Positions 46,009-55,550 of a stretch of DNA of 64,000 nucleotides are shown piece by piece (positions within the stretch are counted from its first letter, which is position 1; every line of letters begins with the position of its first letter). The notes under the pieces were generated by a model. It worked only from the letters and a program-made list of their open reading frames with translations. It searched no databases and was not told the DNA's origin. Source of the DNA: Microbacterium sp. CGR2 (GTDB taxonomy: Bacteria; Actinomycetota; Actinomycetes; Actinomycetales; Microbacteriaceae); the NCBI RefSeq assembly GCF_003626735.1, contig NZ_RBHX01000001.1:2604001-2668000 (forward strand). Direction: 5' to 3'. The translations under genes and the position numbers were made by a program.

Positions 46009-46562
46009 GCGTCTCTCGCTTCCGTGACGGCGCCGCGCAACTGGGTGCGGACGCGGGAGAGACGGTTTCGAACGACGGCGTGGCTGACGCCGAGCTGCTC
46101 GGCGGCAGTCTGGTACGCATACCCCTCTGATGCGCACAGTCGGAAGATCTCGCGGTCGAGGTCGCTCAAGGTGCCTACTTCGGCCGCGATCCGTGCAGCC
46201 AGCGCAGCGGTGATGACCTGCTCCTCCACGCTCACGGTGTCGGGCAGATCCTCGTCGAGGGCCTCCGCGGTGTGCGCGCGATCACGGCGACGCTGACGAA
46301 GGCGGTTCGCCGCCTGAAATCTGCAGATCGTCGCCAGCCAGGGGAGGAGTGACTCGCCCTGCAGCTCGAGGCTCGGGAGCTTTCGCCAGGCGACGATGAA
46401 CGTCTCCTGCGTCACATCCTCCGCATCGGGCGGCGAGCCGAGGATGCCGTGGGCGATCCAGTAGACCGGACGCACATGCGCCCGGTACAGCTCGCGGAAG
46501 GCGCTCTCGTCACCAGCCGCGGCCTGCGCCGCCCACTTCTGATCGCTCGTCTGCACCGGCAT
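46005..46562 (-). CDS. ECF-type RNA polymerase sigma factor
   Basis: About 185 residues with sigma region 2 (ELYRAHVRPVYWIAHGILG; DAEDVTQETFIVAWRKL) and region 4 (LSDLDREIFRLCASEGYAYQ; TAAEQLGVSHAVVRNRLSRVR). Region 3 is missing, as in the ECF group. The ATG at 46562 is used; an in-frame GTG at 46589 would add 9 residues, and neither has a strong ribosome binding site. Coupling to the DUF4349 membrane protein suggests control by a cell-envelope signal. Confidence 0.88.
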   Translation of the reverse strand: MPVQTSDQKWAAQAAAGDESAFRELYRAHVRPVYWIAHGILGSPPDAEDVTQETFIVAWRKLPSLELQGESLLPWLATICRFQAANRLRQRRRDRAHTAEALDEDLPDTVSVEEQVITAALAARIAAEVGTLSDLDREIFRLCASEGYAYQTAAEQLGVSHAVVRNRLSRVRTQLRGAVTEARDA

Positions 46563-46624
46563 CCCGATTCCGTTCGGTGTGTCTCTCACTGGAAAGTGTC
46601 GACGGATGCCTCATCGTCTCAGAA

Positions 46625-47287
46625 TCAGTGCGTATTGGCTTGGGCAGCCCTCAACGTGCTCTGCGACATCTTGTCGATCCAGGCCAGGGCGACAGCCGAG
46701 ACGATGAAGACCATGTGGATGACGACCTGCCAGAAGACGCCGGTGGGAGTGTAACTTCCAAGACCGCCCACTTCCTCGGCGTTGACACCGTTCGCGTCCA
46801 TGTTGCCGACCGCGATGAAGGTCTTCAGGAGGTGGATCGACGAGATGCCGATGATGGCCATCGCGAGCTTCACCTTGAGGACGTTCGCGTTGACGTGCGA
46901 CAGCCACTCCGGCTGATCGGGATGTCCCTCGGTGTTGATCCGCGAAACGAACGTCTCGTACCCGCCGATGATGACCATGATGAGCAGATTGGCGATCATG
47001 ACGACGTCGATCAGGCCGAGCACGCTCAGCATGATCGTCGCTTCCTCGATGTGGGTGATGTCGCCGAACACGTCTTCGGTGATCAGGTGCCAGAGCTCCA
47101 CCATGAAGACGATGACGTAGACGATCTGCGCCACGATGAGGCCCAGATAGAGCGGCGCCTGCAGCCAGCGGCTCACGAAGATGAGCGATCCGATGGACCG
47201 GGCCCACCTGTTGCGTGGCGACGTGTCGCGCGGATCGAAGTCGGAGGGAGTCGTCACGGGCTGCGCGTTCGAGGTCACGTCGACCAT
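46625..47287 (-). CDS. YqhA/UPF0114 family membrane protein (TIGR00645-like)
   Basis: A 220-residue protein with four membrane helices. Segments FVSRWLQAPLYLGLIVAQ, IANLLIMVIIGGYETFVSR and KLAMAIIGISSIHLLKTFI are the marks of the UPF0114 family, whose function is not established. The ATG at 47287 gives the normal N-terminus plus about 30 polar residues; an upstream in-frame start at 47317 is less likely. It diverges from terC. Confidence 0.9.
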   Translation of the reverse strand: MVDVTSNAQPVTTPSDFDPRDTSPRNRWARSIGSLIFVSRWLQAPLYLGLIVAQIVYVIVFMVELWHLITEDVFGDITHIEEATIMLSVLGLIDVVMIANLLIMVIIGGYETFVSRINTEGHPDQPEWLSHVNANVLKVKLAMAIIGISSIHLLKTFIAVGNMDANGVNAEEVGGLGSYTPTGVFWQVVIHMVFIVSAVALAWIDKMSQSTLRAAQANTH

Positions 47288-47325
47288 TTCACCACGCCCC
47301 GACGGTTCCGGTAGCATTGTGCGTG

Positions 47326-47425
47326 CGAGAGGGAGTATCCCGGATCCGCGCGTAACGTCATCACGAGCACCGACACGGCTGCTCCGGGCGCGCGACGCAC
47401 TCTGTGTGCGGGGGAGAGACTTTCG
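47326..47425 (+). promoter_or_regulatory. yybP-ykoY-like manganese riboswitch upstream of terC
   Basis: CGAGAG (47326-47331) pairs with CTTTCG (47420-47425) to close a P1 helix (one G-U). Inside are GGGAGTA at the 5' side, ACGTCATCACGAGCACC (47355-47371) and GGGGAGAGAC at the 3' side. These match the conserved 5' GGGGAGUA, CGUCA/CGAG and GAGAC elements of the yybP-ykoY motif. GAGCA and TGCTC close the inner hairpin. Known members bind Mn2+ and sit in front of TerC-family exporters, as here. Confidence 0.7.
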
Positions 47426-47463
47426 GCTTCTTTCCGACCCCTTTCGAAAGGTGCAGTGCGCCC

Positions 47464-48468
47464 TTGGAAATTCCCCTCTGGTTCGAGATCACGTCGATGG
47501 TCGTCCTGACGATCATCCTGATCGGCGACCTCCTGCTCATCAAGCTGCGCCCGCACATCCCGTCGACGAAGGAGTCGACCCTCTGGGTGGTCTTCTACGT
47601 GGCCCTCGCCCTGCTGTTCGCCGTGCTCCTCGGCAATGTCGGCGGGTGGCAGAACGCGGGAGACTTCATCACAGGATGGGCGTTGGAGTACAGCCTCTCC
47701 ATCGACAACCTCTTCGTCTTCGTGCTGATCATGGCCCAGTTCGCTGTGCCACGACGCCTGCAGCAGCAGGTGCTGATGGTCGGCATCATCATCGCGCTCA
47801 TCCTGCGCGGCCTCTTCATCCTCGCCGGTGTCGCGATCGTCGAGAACTTCTCGCCGATCTTCTACATCTTCGGCGCATTCCTGATCTGGACCGCCATCCG
47901 CCAGGCGATGCCGGAGGGAGACCACGAAGGTGAGGTCAAGCGCGAGAACTTCGTCGTGCGGCTGCTGCGCCGACGCATCGACATCAGTGAGGAATACGAC
48001 GGCGCGAAGCTGCGAACGACGGTCGACGGCAAGCGGATGTTCACCCCGATGGTCATCGTCTTCGTCACCATCGGCGTGACCGACCTCATCTTCGCGGTCG
48101 ACTCCATCCCGGCGATCTTCGAGATCACCACCAACGGCTTCCTGGTCTTCGCCGCGAACATCTTCGCGCTGATGGGCCTGCGCCAGCTCTACTTCCTCCT
48201 CGGAGATCTCCTCGACCGCCTGCGCTACCTCCACTACGGCATCGCCGTGATCCTCGGATTCATCGGCGTCAAGCTGATCCTGCACGCGCTGCACGTCAAC
48301 GAACTGCCGTTCATCAACGGCGGCGAGCACGTCGAATGGGTGCCGGACATCAGCAACATGGTCTCGCTCGGTGTCATCCTCGCGTCCATGTCGGTCGCGA
48401 CGATCGCCAGCCTCATCGCCTCCTCGCGAGAGAAGCGCGTCGAGAAGCGGTCGGTCATCAACGACTAG
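47464..48468 (+). CDS. TerC-family membrane protein (probable metal exporter)
   Basis: About 334 residues with eight or nine membrane helices. The family signature is seen twice in mirror form: EYSLSIDNLFVFVLIM and TDLIFAVDSIPAIFEIT, whose aspartates are thought to bind metal. Members are Mn2+ or tellurite-linked exporters (Alx, MeeF types). The TTG at 47464 with GAAAGG 12 nt upstream gives the usual N-terminus; a GTG at 47404 would put 20 extra residues over the riboswitch end. The riboswitch upstream suggests Mn2+ induction. Confidence 0.9.
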   Translation: MEIPLWFEITSMVVLTIILIGDLLLIKLRPHIPSTKESTLWVVFYVALALLFAVLLGNVGGWQNAGDFITGWALEYSLSIDNLFVFVLIMAQFAVPRRLQQQVLMVGIIIALILRGLFILAGVAIVENFSPIFYIFGAFLIWTAIRQAMPEGDHEGEVKRENFVVRLLRRRIDISEEYDGAKLRTTVDGKRMFTPMVIVFVTIGVTDLIFAVDSIPAIFEITTNGFLVFAANIFALMGLRQLYFLLGDLLDRLRYLHYGIAVILGFIGVKLILHALHVNELPFINGGEHVEWVPDISNMVSLGVILASMSVATIASLIASSREKRVEKRSVIND

Positions 48469-48476
48469 CGGAACCG

Positions 48477-48508
48477 AACCTGCGCGCGGCTCAGAACGCG
48501 CGCAGGTT
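48477..48508. terminator. Terminator after terC, overlapping the end of the convergent gene
   Basis: AACCTGCGCGC and GCGCGCAGGTT form an exact 11-bp inverted repeat with a 10-nt loop, 8 nt after terC. The right arm covers the last codons of the flavin monooxygenase gene, so its 3' end doubles as a terminator stem. Confidence 0.75.
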
Positions 48509-49804
48509 CGCCTGCAGCCCGCCGTCGGCGTACCCACGGCGCAGGATGCCGCGACGCCGCAGCACCGGCACGAGCTCGTCGAGCGTACGGTGCAGCGTCA
48601 CAGGGTGGAAGTCGCCCCACAGCAGCACACCGTCGTTGCCCCAGTCGCCGAGTTCCTCGATGAGATCGGCGAACTCTTCGGCCGTACCGACGAAGCCGGT
48701 GCGGTCGACGATGCGGCCTGCGCGAGCCAGAGCCGTCAGGTGTGCTCGCAGCGGCGCATCCTCACCGCGGTCGCCGATCAGTCTCTGGATGCTGCCACGC
48801 GAGACGTGATCGCCGAACACGGACAGATCCAGCGGCTTGTCGAGGTCGAGCGCCGTCAGGTCGGTCTCGAGGTCGCTGGACTGCTTGCGGGCGATCTGGA
48901 CGAGAGCGTCGTCGTCGGGGCGCGCTGATGCTGCGACGATGCGGTCAGCCTCCTCGGCGGACGCGGTGATCACGGGCTGGATGGCGAAGAGGATCTTGAT
49001 GTCGGACGCGGAACGACCTGCGGCGACGGCGGCGTCGTGGATCTTCGAGCGGTACGCGCGAACGGAGGCTTCGTGCAGCGGGGCGAGGGCGAGCTGGACA
49101 TCGGAGTTGCTCCCGGCGAAGCCGAGTCCTCTGCCGGAGCCGCCCGGCGAGACGATCGCCGGCTCTCCGTCCGTGAACGGCAGCGCATTCAGCGGGCCGT
49201 CGAACGAGAAGTGCGTGCCGCGGTGCCGGACTCTGCGCAACCTGGTGCCGTCGGCATACACGCCGGTGCTCGCGTCGGCGACGAGGGCGCCGTGTTCCCA
49301 GCTCCGCCACAGTGCGCGGAGCCCGGCGAGCCAGTCCTCGGCGCGGTCGTATGCGTCGTCGTGCCCGAGCTGCGCGGCATCCGAGAAGTGCCGAGCGCTC
49401 CCCGTGTCCGTGACCACGTTGAGCCCCAGACGATGGCCGCTCAAGTGCTGCAGTGTCGCGAACTGGCGGGCGGCGGTATAGGGAAGGTACGCCGCGGGAT
49501 TCACCGTCGGCACGACGCCGAGATGCGTCGTCGCTTGGAAGAGGTAGGGCGCGAGAAGCAGCGGGTCGTGCTTGGGCCCGCCGAACGCGTGTCGCACCCG
49601 CAGATCGAGCGTCTCCGGGGACCCGAGAGAAGGCGCGTCTTCGATGATGACGAGGTCGAACCCTGCCTGCTCGAGCGTCCGGGCCGCGTCCTGATAGACC
49701 TCCGGGCGCGTCCAGTCGTAGTCCCACTCGAGGGAGGGATATCCCCATCCCTGAGGGCCGAAACCGCGAGCCAGGAACCAGCCGAAGTGCTGGGGGCGGC
49801 TCAC
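48491..49804 (-). CDS. Flavin-dependent monooxygenase, LLM class (NtaA/DszA-like)
   Basis: A 437-residue bacterial-luciferase-like protein of the long NtaA/SnaA/DszA branch, which uses FMNH2 from a partner reductase to oxidise sulfur, nitrogen or chelating compounds. WGYPSLEWDYDWTRPEVYQDAA, HPLLLAPYLFQATTHLG-like HDPLLLAPYLFQATTHLG, GLNVVTDTGSARHFSD and IVSPGGSGRGLGFAGSNSD are typical. The ATG overlaps the TGA of the sulfhydrylase-like gene. Together they may free and recapture sulfur from organic compounds. No reductase gene is adjacent. Confidence 0.88.
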   Translation of the reverse strand: MSRPQHFGWFLARGFGPQGWGYPSLEWDYDWTRPEVYQDAARTLEQAGFDLVIIEDAPSLGSPETLDLRVRHAFGGPKHDPLLLAPYLFQATTHLGVVPTVNPAAYLPYTAARQFATLQHLSGHRLGLNVVTDTGSARHFSDAAQLGHDDAYDRAEDWLAGLRALWRSWEHGALVADASTGVYADGTRLRRVRHRGTHFSFDGPLNALPFTDGEPAIVSPGGSGRGLGFAGSNSDVQLALAPLHEASVRAYRSKIHDAAVAAGRSASDIKILFAIQPVITASAEEADRIVAASARPDDDALVQIARKQSSDLETDLTALDLDKPLDLSVFGDHVSRGSIQRLIGDRGEDAPLRAHLTALARAGRIVDRTGFVGTAEEFADLIEELGDWGNDGVLLWGDFHPVTLHRTLDELVPVLRRRGILRRGYADGGLQANLRAF

Positions 49805-51096
49805 CGGTCGGTCTCCTTCACCGGCTGCAGGACGCGGGAAAGGTCCGTGAGCAGATCTTCGATGTCTTCGATGCCGATCGACAGTCGCAGCGTCCCCGGC
49901 CGGACTCCGAGGATCGCGCGCTCCTCATCGGTGCGCTGAGCGTGGCTTGTGGTCGCCGGATGCAGCACGAGCGACCGGACGTCGCCGATATGGGTCATGT
50001 GCGTGAACACCGACACCTGCTCGACGAACCGCCGGGCGGCGTCGAGGCCGCCGCGCAGGGTGAACGTGAAGATCGAGCCGAACCCGCCCTCCAGGTAACG
50101 CAGGGCCCTCTCGTGGTCCGGGTGGCTGGGAAGTCCGACGTAGTCGACGCTTTCGACGGCGTCGTGCGCCTCGAGCCACCGCGCGACCTCGAGCGCGTTG
50201 CGGGACTGCCTCTCGACGCGAAGCCCGAGTGTCTCGGCGCCCTGGCCGATCAGGAACGCGTTGAGGGGTGAGGGGGACGCGCCGAATCGCGGCGCGACAA
50301 CCTCGCGTGCGTAGGCGATGCGCGCCCGTCCTCCGTGGCGTGCCACCACGCTCGGCGCACCACCGCGGCCCGGGAGCACGAGGTGCGGCGCGTTGTGGCC
50401 GGCACTGTCGGCGGGGAAACGGCCGTCGTCGACGATCACTCCGCCGAGAACAGAGCCATGACCGGCGAGGAACTTCGACGCCGAGTGCACGACGATCGCC
50501 GCGCCGTGCTCCAGCGGGCGAAACAGGTACGGGGTCGCGAGAGTGTTGTCGACGATCAGCGGGATGGCGTGGTCGTCGGCGACGGCGGCGACGGCAGCGA
50601 CGTCGAGTACATCGTTGCGGGCGTTCGCGAGAGATTCGGCGAACAGAGCCCGCGTGTGGGGACGGACGGCGGCGCGCCAGGCGTCGGGGTCGGCGATGTC
50701 GTCGATGAAGGTGGTCTCGATGCCCAGTCGCGCCAGGCTGTCGAGGAAGAGACCGCGGCTGCCCTCGTAGATGTGTGTCGACGAGACGATGTGGTCTCCC
50801 GCGCCGGCGACGGCGAGGATGGCCGTGACCACCGCCGCCTGACCGCTGGCGACCAGCACCGCCTCTGCTCCGCCCTCGAGTGCGGCGAGCTGACGCTCCA
50901 CCGCGTGGACGGTCGGGTTTCCCGTGCGGGTGTATCCGAAGCCGGCGCCGGTGCTGAAGTGGTCGGTCGCATGGTCGAAGTCGTCGAACTCGAATCCGGC
51001 GGTGAGGTAGATCGGCGTGGCCCGAGACGCCGCGGTCTCACGGCTCCTCGCCGCATGGACCGCTCGAGTGGCGAAGCGTGCGGTGTCGACGGTCAT
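49801..51096 (-). CDS. O-acetylhomoserine/O-succinylhomoserine sulfhydrylase-type PLP enzyme
   Basis: A 431-residue Cys/Met-metabolism PLP enzyme of the MetY group. FATRAVHAARSRETAASRATPIY opens the protein in the usual way. TRTGNPTVHAVERQLAALEGG, the PLP lysine in VVHSASKFLAGHGSVLGG and TRLSIGIEDIEDLLTDL-like TLRLSIGIEDIEDLL complete it. It would use sulfide to make homocysteine. The ATG at 51096 has GAGAGG 7 nt upstream; an in-frame ATG at 51135 is possible. It is co-translated with the monooxygenase and divergent from the leuCD leader. Confidence 0.88.
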   Translation of the reverse strand: MTVDTARFATRAVHAARSRETAASRATPIYLTAGFEFDDFDHATDHFSTGAGFGYTRTGNPTVHAVERQLAALEGGAEAVLVASGQAAVVTAILAVAGAGDHIVSSTHIYEGSRGLFLDSLARLGIETTFIDDIADPDAWRAAVRPHTRALFAESLANARNDVLDVAAVAAVADDHAIPLIVDNTLATPYLFRPLEHGAAIVVHSASKFLAGHGSVLGGVIVDDGRFPADSAGHNAPHLVLPGRGGAPSVVARHGGRARIAYAREVVAPRFGASPSPLNAFLIGQGAETLGLRVERQSRNALEVARWLEAHDAVESVDYVGLPSHPDHERALRYLEGGFGSIFTFTLRGGLDAARRFVEQVSVFTHMTHIGDVRSLVLHPATTSHAQRTDEERAILGVRPGTLRLSIGIEDIEDLLTDLSRVLQPVKETDR

Positions 51097-51163
51097 GCGG
51101 GGCCTCTCGGTCGTGGGTGATGAACAGAGTGTCATGACGGATCGGAGCGCGTCCGAGCGGTGG

Positions 51164-51169
51164 TAATCT
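51164..51169 (+). promoter_or_regulatory. Candidate -10 element of the leuCD leader
   Basis: TAATCT lies 6 nt before the leader ATG, so the transcript could start at or next to the leader peptide start codon (leaderless), as is common in actinobacteria. The -35 is not convincing. Confidence 0.4.
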
Positions 51170-51175
51170 GACGTC

Positions 51176-51226
51176 ATGCGGACCGTGCTCCTTCTTCTTA
51201 GCGGCCGCGACGAGACCTCGTTCTGA
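51176..51226 (+). CDS. Leucine-rich leader peptide of leuCD
   Basis: A 16-residue frame, [16 protein letters not shown], ends 58 nt before leuC. Four consecutive leucine codons (CTC CTT CTT CTT, 51188-51199), three of them the CTT codon that is uncommon in this G+C-rich genome, are followed by a stop. A perfect 10-bp inverted repeat starts within the peptide (51205-51214) and closes downstream of its stop (51234-51243). This is the layout of ribosome-mediated leucine attenuation. The peptide is not proven to be made, and the exact switch is inferred. Confidence 0.65.
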   Translation: MRTVLLLLSGRDETSF

Positions 51227-51243
51227 GCCCCTCCTCGTCGCGG
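51205..51243 (+). promoter_or_regulatory. Leader hairpin of leuCD with possible Shine-Dalgarno masking
   Basis: CCGCGACGAG (51205-51214) and CTCGTCGCGG (51234-51243) are exact complements. CTCCT at 51231-51235 next to the right arm can pair with AGGAG of the leuC ribosome binding site (51273-51277). Hairpin formation would compete with that pairing, which suggests that leader translation could control leuC initiation rather than, or besides, termination. The pairings are seen and the mechanism is inferred. Confidence 0.5.
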
Positions 51244-51284
51244 AGTCCATCGTGGGCCGAACCGCCAGCCACAGGAGACACGCA

Positions 51285-52765
<1,481 letters not shown>

Positions 52766-52766
<1 letters not shown>

Positions 52767-53362
52767 TGGAGAAATTCACCACGCACACAGGCATCGCAGC
52801 TCCGCTGAAGCGCTCGAACGTCGACACCGACCAGATCATTCCGGCCGTGTTCCTCAAGCGCGTCACCAAGACGGGCTTCGAGGACGCGCTCTTCCACGCA
52901 TGGCGCCAGGACCCTGATTTCGTCCTCAACCAGTCGCCTTTCCAGGGTGCATCCGTCCTCGTCGCCGGATCGGACTTCGGCACCGGATCGAGTCGCGAGC
53001 ACGCGGTGTGGGCGCTGCGCGATTTCGGTTTCAAGGTCGTGCTGAGTCCCCGTTTCGCTGACATCTTCCGCGGCAACTCCGGAAAGCAGGGCCTGCTCGC
53101 GGCGACGATCTCGGAAGACGATCTCGAGCGGATCTGGGCCGAGATCGACCGGAATCCCGGCGTGCAGATCACCGTGAGTCTCGAAGACCGGACGGCCTCG
53201 ATCGGCGGCATCCAGGCTGACCTCGGGATCGACGATTACACTAGATGGCGGCTCCTTGAAGGGCTCGATGACATCGGGCTCACGCTGCGCAATGAAGACA
53301 AGATCGCGCAGTTCGAGGCCCGTCGCGAGTCGTGGCGGCCGAGGACTCTTCCCGTTCTGTGA
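52766..53362 (+). CDS. leuD: 3-isopropylmalate dehydratase, small subunit
   Basis: A 198-residue subunit carrying the aconitase swivel domain. [18 protein letters not shown] at the start and [19 protein letters not shown], which carries the swivel substrate loop, are diagnostic. The ATG shares one base with the leuC stop (TGATG), so the subunits are made together. murA follows 59 nt later. Confidence 0.96.
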
Positions 53363-53421
53363 AGCGGTGAGGGCGGGGGAGCCAGGGGCAAACCCGCCCC
53401 CGATGATGAAGTGAGGCCCGA

Positions 53422-54789
53422 ATGACGACACCTGTGCGCGACGCTATCCCGGAAGAAGTCCCCGCACTCACCGGCGATGTCCTCGCCATTCGAGGAGGCC
53501 GCCCGCTTCGCGGCCGCGTCGATGTCAAGGGTGCGAAGAACCTCGCCACCAAGGCCATGGTCGCTTCTCTTCTCGGCGAGACGGTCAGTGTGCTGCGTGA
53601 CGTGCCGGCGATCAGCGACGTGGCGGTCGTCCGCTCGCTGCTCGAGGTCCACGGCGTCCGCGTCTCCGACGGAGACGAAGCCGGCGCGCTGGTGTTCGAC
53701 CCGAGCGACGTCGAGTCCGCTCACTTCGAGGAGATCGACGCGCACGCCGGTGCATCACGCATCCCGATCCTGTTCTGCGGCCCGCTTCTGCACCGTCTCG
53801 GCCAGGCGTTCATCCCCGACCTCGGCGGATGCCGCATCGGCGACCGTCCCATCGACTTCCACCTGGACGCTCTGCGCAAGTTCGGCGCCATCGTCGAGAA
53901 GCAGCCGAGCGGCATCCGGTTGTCGACCGGTGGAGCCAGACTGCACGGTGCGAACATCCACCTGCCGTACCCGAGCGTGGGCGCCACCGAGCAGGTGCTG
54001 CTCACCGCCGTGCGCGCAGAAGGCACCACAGAGCTCCGCAACGCCGCCATCGAGCCCGAGATCATGGATCTGATCGCCGTGCTGCAGAAGATGGGCGCCA
54101 TCATCTCCTACGAGCCCAACCGCGTGATCGTCATCGAGGGTGTGGAGAAGCTTCGCGGCTACGACCACCGCTCGATCTTCGATCGCAACGAGGCCGCCTC
54201 GTGGGCATCCGCGGCGCTGGCCACTGACGGTGAGATCTTCGTCGGCGGGGCGAAGCAGCAGGAGATGCTGACTTTCCTCAACGTGTTCCGCAAGGCCGGC
54301 GGCTGGTTCGATGTCAAGGAAGACGGCATCCTGTTCCGTCGCGACGGCGAGATCAAGCCCGTCGTCATCGAGACGGACGTGCACCCGGGGTTCATGACCG
54401 ACTGGCAGCAGCCACTCGTCGTCGCGCTGACCCAGGCGCAGGGGCGATCCGTCGTTCACGAGACCGTGTACGAGAACCGGCTGGGCTTCACCGACGCCCT
54501 CGTGAAGATGGGCGCCGACATCGTGGTGCATCCCCGCGGACTCCAGGACGGTCCTCGGCGCGTGCCGCGTCGCGACCTGGAGCAGGCCGCGGTCATCACC
54601 GGGCCGACCCCACTGCACGGCGCCGACATCGTCGTTCCCGACCTCCGCGGTGGTTACAGCCACATCATCGCCGCATTGACGGCGACCGGGGAGTCGAAGG
54701 TGTCCGGAGTCGACATCCTCAGCCGTGGGTACGAGAAGTTCCTCGCCAAGCTCGACGCCCTCGGCGCTGACTTCGACGTCATCCGGTGA
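53422..54789 (+). CDS. murA: UDP-N-acetylglucosamine 1-carboxyvinyltransferase
   Basis: A 455-residue EPSP-synthase-like enzyme making the first committed peptidoglycan precursor in the cytoplasm. RGRVDVKGAKNLATKAMVAS binds substrate; the lysine-asparagine pair is conserved. GGCRIGDRPIDFHLDALRKFGA carries the cysteine that phosphomycin attacks, so sensitivity is expected. YPSVGATEQVLLTAV and DRNEAASWASAALAT follow. The 4-nt overlap with the next gene suggests one operon from leuD onward. Confidence 0.95.
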   Translation: MTTPVRDAIPEEVPALTGDVLAIRGGRPLRGRVDVKGAKNLATKAMVASLLGETVSVLRDVPAISDVAVVRSLLEVHGVRVSDGDEAGALVFDPSDVESAHFEEIDAHAGASRIPILFCGPLLHRLGQAFIPDLGGCRIGDRPIDFHLDALRKFGAIVEKQPSGIRLSTGGARLHGANIHLPYPSVGATEQVLLTAVRAEGTTELRNAAIEPEIMDLIAVLQKMGAIISYEPNRVIVIEGVEKLRGYDHRSIFDRNEAASWASAALATDGEIFVGGAKQQEMLTFLNVFRKAGGWFDVKEDGILFRRDGEIKPVVIETDVHPGFMTDWQQPLVVALTQAQGRSVVHETVYENRLGFTDALVKMGADIVVHPRGLQDGPRRVPRRDLEQAAVITGPTPLHGADIVVPDLRGGYSHIIAALTATGESKVSGVDILSRGYEKFLAKLDALGADFDVIR

Positions 54790-55550
54790 CGGCGATGGGT
54801 GCCAGGTCACCGGAGAAGTCTCGACCGAGCATTTTCTGGCCGTTGGCCGCCGTCGTCGTACCGCTGGTCTCCCTGATCGCCAAGATCCGTGTCAGCGGTG
54901 CCGAGAAGCTGCCTCGGGAGGGCGCGTTCATCCTGGCGCCGAATCACTACTCGGAGTTCGATCCGCTGATCGTGGCGGTCGCCGTGTGGCGGTCCGGCCG
55001 TGCGCCGCGCTTCCTGGCGAAGGAGAGTCTGTTCCGGATCCCGGTGCTCGGCTGGTGCTTGCGCCGAACCGGGATGATCCCCGTGGCCCGCACATCGTCC
55101 GCGGCTTCCGCCAAGCAGACGATGAAGCAGTCGGAGGAGCTCGTCGAGCACGAGCGCGGTGTGATCGTCTATCCGGAAGGGACCCTCACTCGTGATCCCG
55201 AACTCTGGCCCATGCGGGGCAAGTCCGGAGCGGCCAGGCTCGCCCTGGCGGACGGCATCCCGCTGATCCCGATGGCGCAGTGGGGTACCCAGGAGATCAT
55301 GGGGCGCTACCAGAAGGGCCTCAGCCTGTGGCCGCTGCGCAAGCCGGTTCGCGTGCTGATCGGCGACCCGGTCGACGTCTCCGACCTGCGGTCTCGGGCG
55401 ACGGAACCTGCTGCGCTCAACGAGGCCACGGCACGTCTGATGGCGGCGATCACGCAGTTGCTCGAGCAGCTGCGCGACGAGAAGGCACCCGTCGAGCGCT
55501 GGAACCCGTCGAGCCACGGCCAGAAGGAGACCGGTCGCCTTGACTCCTAA
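54786..55550 (+). CDS. plsC: 1-acyl-sn-glycerol-3-phosphate acyltransferase
   Basis: A 254-residue PlsC-family membrane acyltransferase, second acylation of phospholipid synthesis. NHYSEFDPL is the NHx4D catalytic motif, FLAKESLFRIPVLGW and YPEGTLTRDPELW are motifs II and III. A hydrophobic N-terminal segment (about 14-32) anchors it. The GTG start overlaps the murA stop. The next gene, gpsA, begins inside its last codons, so two consecutive steps of glycerol-3-phosphate use are coupled. Confidence 0.92.
   Translation: MTAMGARSPEKSRPSIFWPLAAVVVPLVSLIAKIRVSGAEKLPREGAFILAPNHYSEFDPLIVAVAVWRSGRAPRFLAKESLFRIPVLGWCLRRTGMIPVARTSSAASAKQTMKQSEELVEHERGVIVYPEGTLTRDPELWPMRGKSGAARLALADGIPLIPMAQWGTQEIMGRYQKGLSLWPLRKPVRVLIGDPVDVSDLRSRATEPAALNEATARLMAAITQLLEQLRDEKAPVERWNPSSHGQKETGRLDS

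Noticed and set aside
51097..51135. Longer start of the sulfhydrylase-type gene (ATG at 51135)
   Set aside because: The ATG at 51096 has a better ribosome binding site and matches the family N-terminus; the extension would crowd the leuCD leader promoter.
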